A DNA stretch of 8,385 nt from Ruminococcus sp. CAG:382 (GTDB taxonomy: Bacteria; Bacillota; Clostridia; Oscillospirales; CAG-382). The notes beneath the pieces are model-generated. The model was given only the letters and a program-made list of their open reading frames with translations, was not told the DNA's origin and made no database searches. Location: the NCBI GenBank assembly GCA_000433115.1, contig FR892214.1, forward strand, positions 20,120 through 28,504, given 5' to 3'. The position numbers and the translations under genes were made by a program. This document shows, piece after piece, positions 5,189-8,385 of the stretch (the first letter of the stretch is position 1; each line of letters opens with the position of its first letter).

Positions 5189-6955
5189 ATGTCTTTGGAC
5201 GACAACAACAAAAAGAATACCGGCGGCAATACCGAGGACATCTTTGCCATAATGGAAAAATACCGTGCCGACCAATCAAAATCCAAAACGGCGGCAGCAC
5301 AGCCGCGCGAGCCGAAACCGGACGCGCCGGTGAAAAATCCCCTGCCCGAATCATACGCCGCAAAGCCCGGGACCGAACGCGACCTACCGCAGACGACCAC
5401 CCGGACACAGCCCGCAAAAAAGCCCGCCGCAAAGCACGCACCGGCAAGATACGCAAAAAAAAGCCGCTTTTCCGTGTCAGAGTCATTCAAAAAACTGACC
5501 TCATCTCTCTCCGCACTGTTTTCACGTAAAAACACAGCCGGAAAGCCCGAAAAAGCGACTCACGCACCCCGCCCGAAGGAAGAGCGGAAAGCTCCCGCCG
5601 AGGCACGCATAAACAACACCGCACTTAAAAACCATTTTTCCGACAACGCCTCAATCACCTCCGGCGTCAACGCCGTTTCCGGCGATACCTCGATGAATAT
5701 CGCCGCACACCTCGCCGACACGGCTCCCGCAGCGCTGACGGACAGCGCGACAATCGGCATAATTCCTCCCGCAGACAGCACATCGTCCGGCAAAGAAAAG
5801 GCAAAGCGCGTTTTCGGGAAAATATGGTATGCGATGACTAATATGAGCTTCCTCGCAAAAGCGCTGCTCTATATCGCCGTGGTATGCATAGTCTCGGCAT
5901 ACGTTTCGTATTACGCGATAACGATCGCAAACGACGTGTTCGCTTTTGTCAAGACCGACCGCGAAATTACGGTAAAGGTTCCCGAAAACGCAACGGATAA
6001 AGAAATCTCCTATCTGCTCGAAAAAAACGGTCTTATAAAATATGACTGGATGTTTGAGCTCTATCTCATATATAAAACAGACGGTTCAAACAGCTATATC
6101 CCGGGCGATAAGACCCTCAATTCCACAATGAACTACAACCAGCTCATCGCCGCACTCACAACGGAGTATGTCGAAAACGAGCAGGTTTCGATCACGATCC
6201 CCGAAGGCTACACGGTCGATGAAATAATCGACCTGCTTGTGGGAAAAGGCATCGGCACCCGTGAAGGATATGTCGAAGCCATCAACAGTTATCCCTATCA
6301 GCACGAATTCGTTCAGGAGCTTGACAAGAACGGCTACCCCGAATCGCGCAAATACCGCCTTGAAGGATATCTGTACCCGGACACCTATTTCTTCTACAAA
6401 ACCTCTCCCGAATATCTTGTGATAAACAAGATGCTCAATAACTTTGACGATAAGTTCTGGCGTCACCTCGACGTGTTCAGAGCCGACATCGCAAAGCACA
6501 ATATGTCTGTCGACGACATCGTGACCCTCGCCTCCATGATACAGGCGGAAGCCAAGCTGTTCATCGACTTCGAAGCCGTTTCCTATGTATTCCATAATCG
6601 CCTGACGCACGCCGGTACGTTCCCGTATCTCCAGTCCGACGCAACGATACAATATGTTCTCCCGGAGCATGTCGAGGACTTCACTCAGGAACAGCTTGAC
6701 CTTGACAATCCCTATAACACCTATAAATACAAGGGGCTCCCTCCCGGAGCGATATGCAACCCGGGCTATGACGCACTTTCAGCCGCCATATACCCCGATG
6801 CCCCCGCAAACAGCGACGGCGCTTCCATAAACGCATATTATTTTGTCTCCAACAAGGCGGGCAAGACCTACTATGCAGAAACCCGCGCACAGCATGACAG
6901 GAACAAGCTCACCGTCAAAAAGGATAACGAGGAATATGCAAAACAGAACACCTGA
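5189..6955 (+). CDS. mltG: Endolytic murein transglycosylase MltG (YceG-like) with long cytoplasmic N-terminus
   Basis: MltG cleaves nascent glycan strands at the outer face of the membrane and helps set strand length during elongation. Of the 588 residues, 1-215 are polar, Lys/Ala/Pro-rich and probably disordered in the cytoplasm. One membrane helix spans about 223-247. The extracellular part has a LysM-like/YceG N-terminal segment (TVKVPENATDKEISYLLEKNG, 261-281) and SITIPEGYTVDEIIDLL (334-350). The catalytic domain has LEGYLYPDTY (391-400), LASMIQAEA (447-455) with Glu454 at the position of the catalytic Glu of E. coli MltG (E218), FHNRL (468-472), LQSDATIQYV (481-490) and NPYNTYKYKGLPPGAICNPG (507-526). 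The family core is intact. The cytoplasmic tail is far longer than in E. coli and opens with an acidic/amphipathic stretch TEDIFAIMEKYR (15-26), perhaps a docking motif. Its end overlaps the U32 gene by 20 nt. Confidence 0.95.
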   Translation: MSLDDNNKKNTGGNTEDIFAIMEKYRADQSKSKTAAAQPREPKPDAPVKNPLPESYAAKPGTERDLPQTTTRTQPAKKPAAKHAPARYAKKSRFSVSESFKKLTSSLSALFSRKNTAGKPEKATHAPRPKEERKAPAEARINNTALKNHFSDNASITSGVNAVSGDTSMNIAAHLADTAPAALTDSATIGIIPPADSTSSGKEKAKRVFGKIWYAMTNMSFLAKALLYIAVVCIVSAYVSYYAITIANDVFAFVKTDREITVKVPENATDKEISYLLEKNGLIKYDWMFELYLIYKTDGSNSYIPGDKTLNSTMNYNQLIAALTTEYVENEQVSITIPEGYTVDEIIDLLVGKGIGTREGYVEAINSYPYQHEFVQELDKNGYPESRKYRLEGYLYPDTYFFYKTSPEYLVINKMLNNFDDKFWRHLDVFRADIAKHNMSVDDIVTLASMIQAEAKLFIDFEAVSYVFHNRLTHAGTFPYLQSDATIQYVLPEHVEDFTQEQLDLDNPYNTYKYKGLPPGAICNPGYDALSAAIYPDAPANSDGASINAYYFVSNKAGKTYYAETRAQHDRNKLTVKKDNEEYAKQNT

Positions 6956-8150
6956 AATACTTTCCCCCGCCGGCAATCCCGAAAAGCTGCGCTTTGCGGT
7001 AAACTACGGCGCCGATGCCGTATACTGTGCACTGAAGGAATTCGGCATGAGAGCGGCGGCAGACAACTTCACCCTTGAAGAGCTTGACGACGCACTGAAA
7101 TTTGTCCATGAACGCGGAAAACGGCTTTATCTGACGCTCAATACCCTTCCGACAGACAACGAAATTCCGCGGCTTGAAGAAATTCTGCGCGAGCTTGCCT
7201 CTGTAACTCCCGACGCTTTCATCGTCGCCGACCTCGGTGTGATGGAGCTTATAAAAAAGCATATTCCGGATGCCGTCATTCATCTTTCAACTCAGGCGTC
7301 GACCGTCAATTCCCTCGGTTGCCGCTTCTGGCACGATTACGGCGTGAAGCGCATCGTGCTGGCACGCGAGCTGACGCTTGAAAACGTAAAGACACTGCGG
7401 CAGAAAATCCCCGATGATCTGGAGCTTGAAGCGTTCGTTCACGGAGCGATGTGCGTCGCATATTCCGGCAGATGCATCCTTTCTTCGTATTTCACCGGAC
7501 GCAGCGGAAACAACGGAAGATGCACACAGCCCTGTCGTTGGAAATATTTCATCCATGAAGAAAAGCGCCCCGACGACGTGATTTCCGCCGAGCAGGACGC
7601 AAACGGAACATATATTTTTTCGGGCAAGGATATGTGCATGATAGAACATATCCCCGACCTGCTTGAAGCGGGAATAGACAGTTTCAAAATCGAAGGCAGG
7701 ATGAAATCCGCCTATTACACTGCCTGCGTCACCAACGCATATAAGCTTGCGCTTCGCGATGCGCAAAGCGGAAACCCGTTCAATCCCGCCTGTATGGACG
7801 AGCTTAACGGCGTGAGCCACCGCGAATACTGCACCGGCTTCTGGTACACTTCACCGCATGAGCAGGCGAATATCGTCGAAAAAAACGAATATCTCTGCGA
7901 AAAAGCATTCCTTGCGACCGTAACGGAATATGACCCCGTTACCGGACTTGCGAAGTGCTTCCAGCGAAACAAGATGTTCGGCAATTCGGACGTGCAGCTC
8001 CTTTCTCCCGGAAAGCTCGGCAGAACGGTTCATGTCTCCGGACTGTATGACATCGAAATGAACCCCATCGATTCAACTCCTCACCCCTGTATGGAATTTT
8101 ATATGAAAGTGGATAGCGCCCTGCCCGGCGACATTATCCGCGGATGCTGA
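6936..8150 (+). CDS. U32-family protein, probable tRNA/rRNA hydroxylation enzyme (TrhP/YrrO-like)
   Basis: The 404-residue product opens with PEILSPAGNPEKLRFAVNYG (6-25), the N-terminal U32 pattern. It carries the U32 signature EAFVHGAMCVAYSGRC (165-180) followed by GNNGRCTQPCRWKY (191-204). Cysteines 173, 180, 196 and 200 are the likely iron-sulfur ligands. DSFKIEGRMKSAYYTA (248-263) and SHREYCTGF (294-302) are also typical, and the rest fits the small C-terminal beta domain. The family is annotated as collagenase-like peptidase, but characterised members TrhP (tRNA 5-hydroxyuridine, prephenate-dependent) and RlhA (23S rRNA) are RNA hydroxylation factors; I favour that role. In B. subtilis mltG (yrrL) is followed by trmR (yrrM) and two U32 genes (yrrN, yrrO); here one U32 gene directly overlaps mltG by 20 nt. 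The ATG at 6936, with GAGG just upstream, gives the proper N-terminus; a longer frame from 6843 is only mltG read out of frame. Confidence 0.9.
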   Translation: MQNRTPEILSPAGNPEKLRFAVNYGADAVYCALKEFGMRAAADNFTLEELDDALKFVHERGKRLYLTLNTLPTDNEIPRLEEILRELASVTPDAFIVADLGVMELIKKHIPDAVIHLSTQASTVNSLGCRFWHDYGVKRIVLARELTLENVKTLRQKIPDDLELEAFVHGAMCVAYSGRCILSSYFTGRSGNNGRCTQPCRWKYFIHEEKRPDDVISAEQDANGTYIFSGKDMCMIEHIPDLLEAGIDSFKIEGRMKSAYYTACVTNAYKLALRDAQSGNPFNPACMDELNGVSHREYCTGFWYTSPHEQANIVEKNEYLCEKAFLATVTEYDPVTGLAKCFQRNKMFGNSDVQLLSPGKLGRTVHVSGLYDIEMNPIDSTPHPCMEFYMKVDSALPGDIIRGC

Positions 8151-8153
8151 CCA

Positions 8154-8385
8154 ATGAAAAACCTTCTGAACTCCAGACTTATCGTAATATGCGGCTACTA
8201 CGGCAGCGGAAAGACAAACATCGCCGTCAACCTCGCGCTCACTGCGGCTGACTGCGGCAAAGGCGTCGTGATCGTCGATCTCGACACCGTAAATCCGTAT
8301 TTCCGTACTGCCGACAATGCCGTTCTGCTCCGCGAACGCGGAGTAATAACACTGATACCCGAATTTGCAAACACAAACGTTGACA
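8154..8385 (+). CDS. P-loop NTPase, MinD/ParA/CobQ-like, partial (3' end outside window)
   Basis: Only the first 77 residues are present; the frame is open at the window edge. RLIVICGYYGSGKTNIAVNL (8-27) contains a Walker A (G14-x4-GKT, K20, T21) at the end of strand 1, and VVIVDLDTVNPYFRT (38-52) is the second strand with the conserved DLDxVNPY. This is the SIMIBI/MinD-like fold, but the signature lysine of a true ParA/MinD deviant Walker A (KGGxGKT) is missing: the loop reads GYYGSGKT. It is therefore a distinct ATPase, not a chromosome partition protein. It starts 3 nt after the U32 stop with no good Shine-Dalgarno, so coupled translation is likely. The partner or client cannot be told from this fragment. 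Confidence 0.85.
   Translation, partial: MKNLLNSRLIVICGYYGSGKTNIAVNLALTAADCGKGVVIVDLDTVNPYFRTADNAVLLRERGVITLIPEFANTNVD

Overview
The window looks like a chromosomal segment of a Gram-positive anaerobe of the class Clostridia, probably a gut or rumen relative of the Ruminococcaceae/Oscillospiraceae. The pointers are a flavin-dependent thymidylate synthase (ThyX), a clostridial-type thymidylate kinase, a surface protein with cohesin-like and BspA-like parts, an mltG-U32 gene neighbourhood like that of B. subtilis yrrL-yrrO, and Gram-positive Shine-Dalgarno sequences before most genes. The taxonomic placement is inference from gene content only. There is no sign of phage, transposon, CRISPR, tRNA or rRNA.

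Layout. Positions 1-29 are a perfect 11-bp hairpin, probably the terminator of the minus-strand gene. Positions 69-1946 (minus) encode a secreted, membrane-anchored surface protein: signal peptide, cohesin-like beta domain, BspA-type leucine-rich segment, seven CxxCG knuckle repeats at about 40-residue spacing, acidic linker and one C-terminal membrane helix. Positions 1947-2286 are a divergent control region. The minus strand has an exact-consensus sigma-A promoter (TTGACA, 17 bp, TATAAT) and a leader of about 155 nt that can fold in competing ways around a GGAGG. The plus strand has an extended -10 promoter for the rightward genes.

Positions 2287-8385 (plus) hold seven tightly packed genes that look like one operon: thyX, a tmk-like kinase, a DJ-1/PfpI-family protein, a CPBP intramembrane protease, mltG, a U32-family protein, and the start of a P-loop ATPase that runs off the window. 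Neighbours overlap by 4 or 20 nt or are separated by at most 14 nt, and I see no internal terminator.

How the genes work together. ThyX makes dTMP and the kinase would make dTDP, so the first two form a thymidylate module. MltG trims nascent peptidoglycan. The U32 protein is probably a tRNA or rRNA hydroxylation enzyme, and its place beside mltG is conserved, although the trmR (yrrM) gene found between them in B. subtilis is absent. The DJ-1 and CPBP proteins have no specific assignable substrate.

Most of the window is recognisable housekeeping. The best candidates for something undescribed are the structured leader of the surface-protein gene and that protein's cysteine-knuckle repeat array. 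I found no convincing new multi-gene system.
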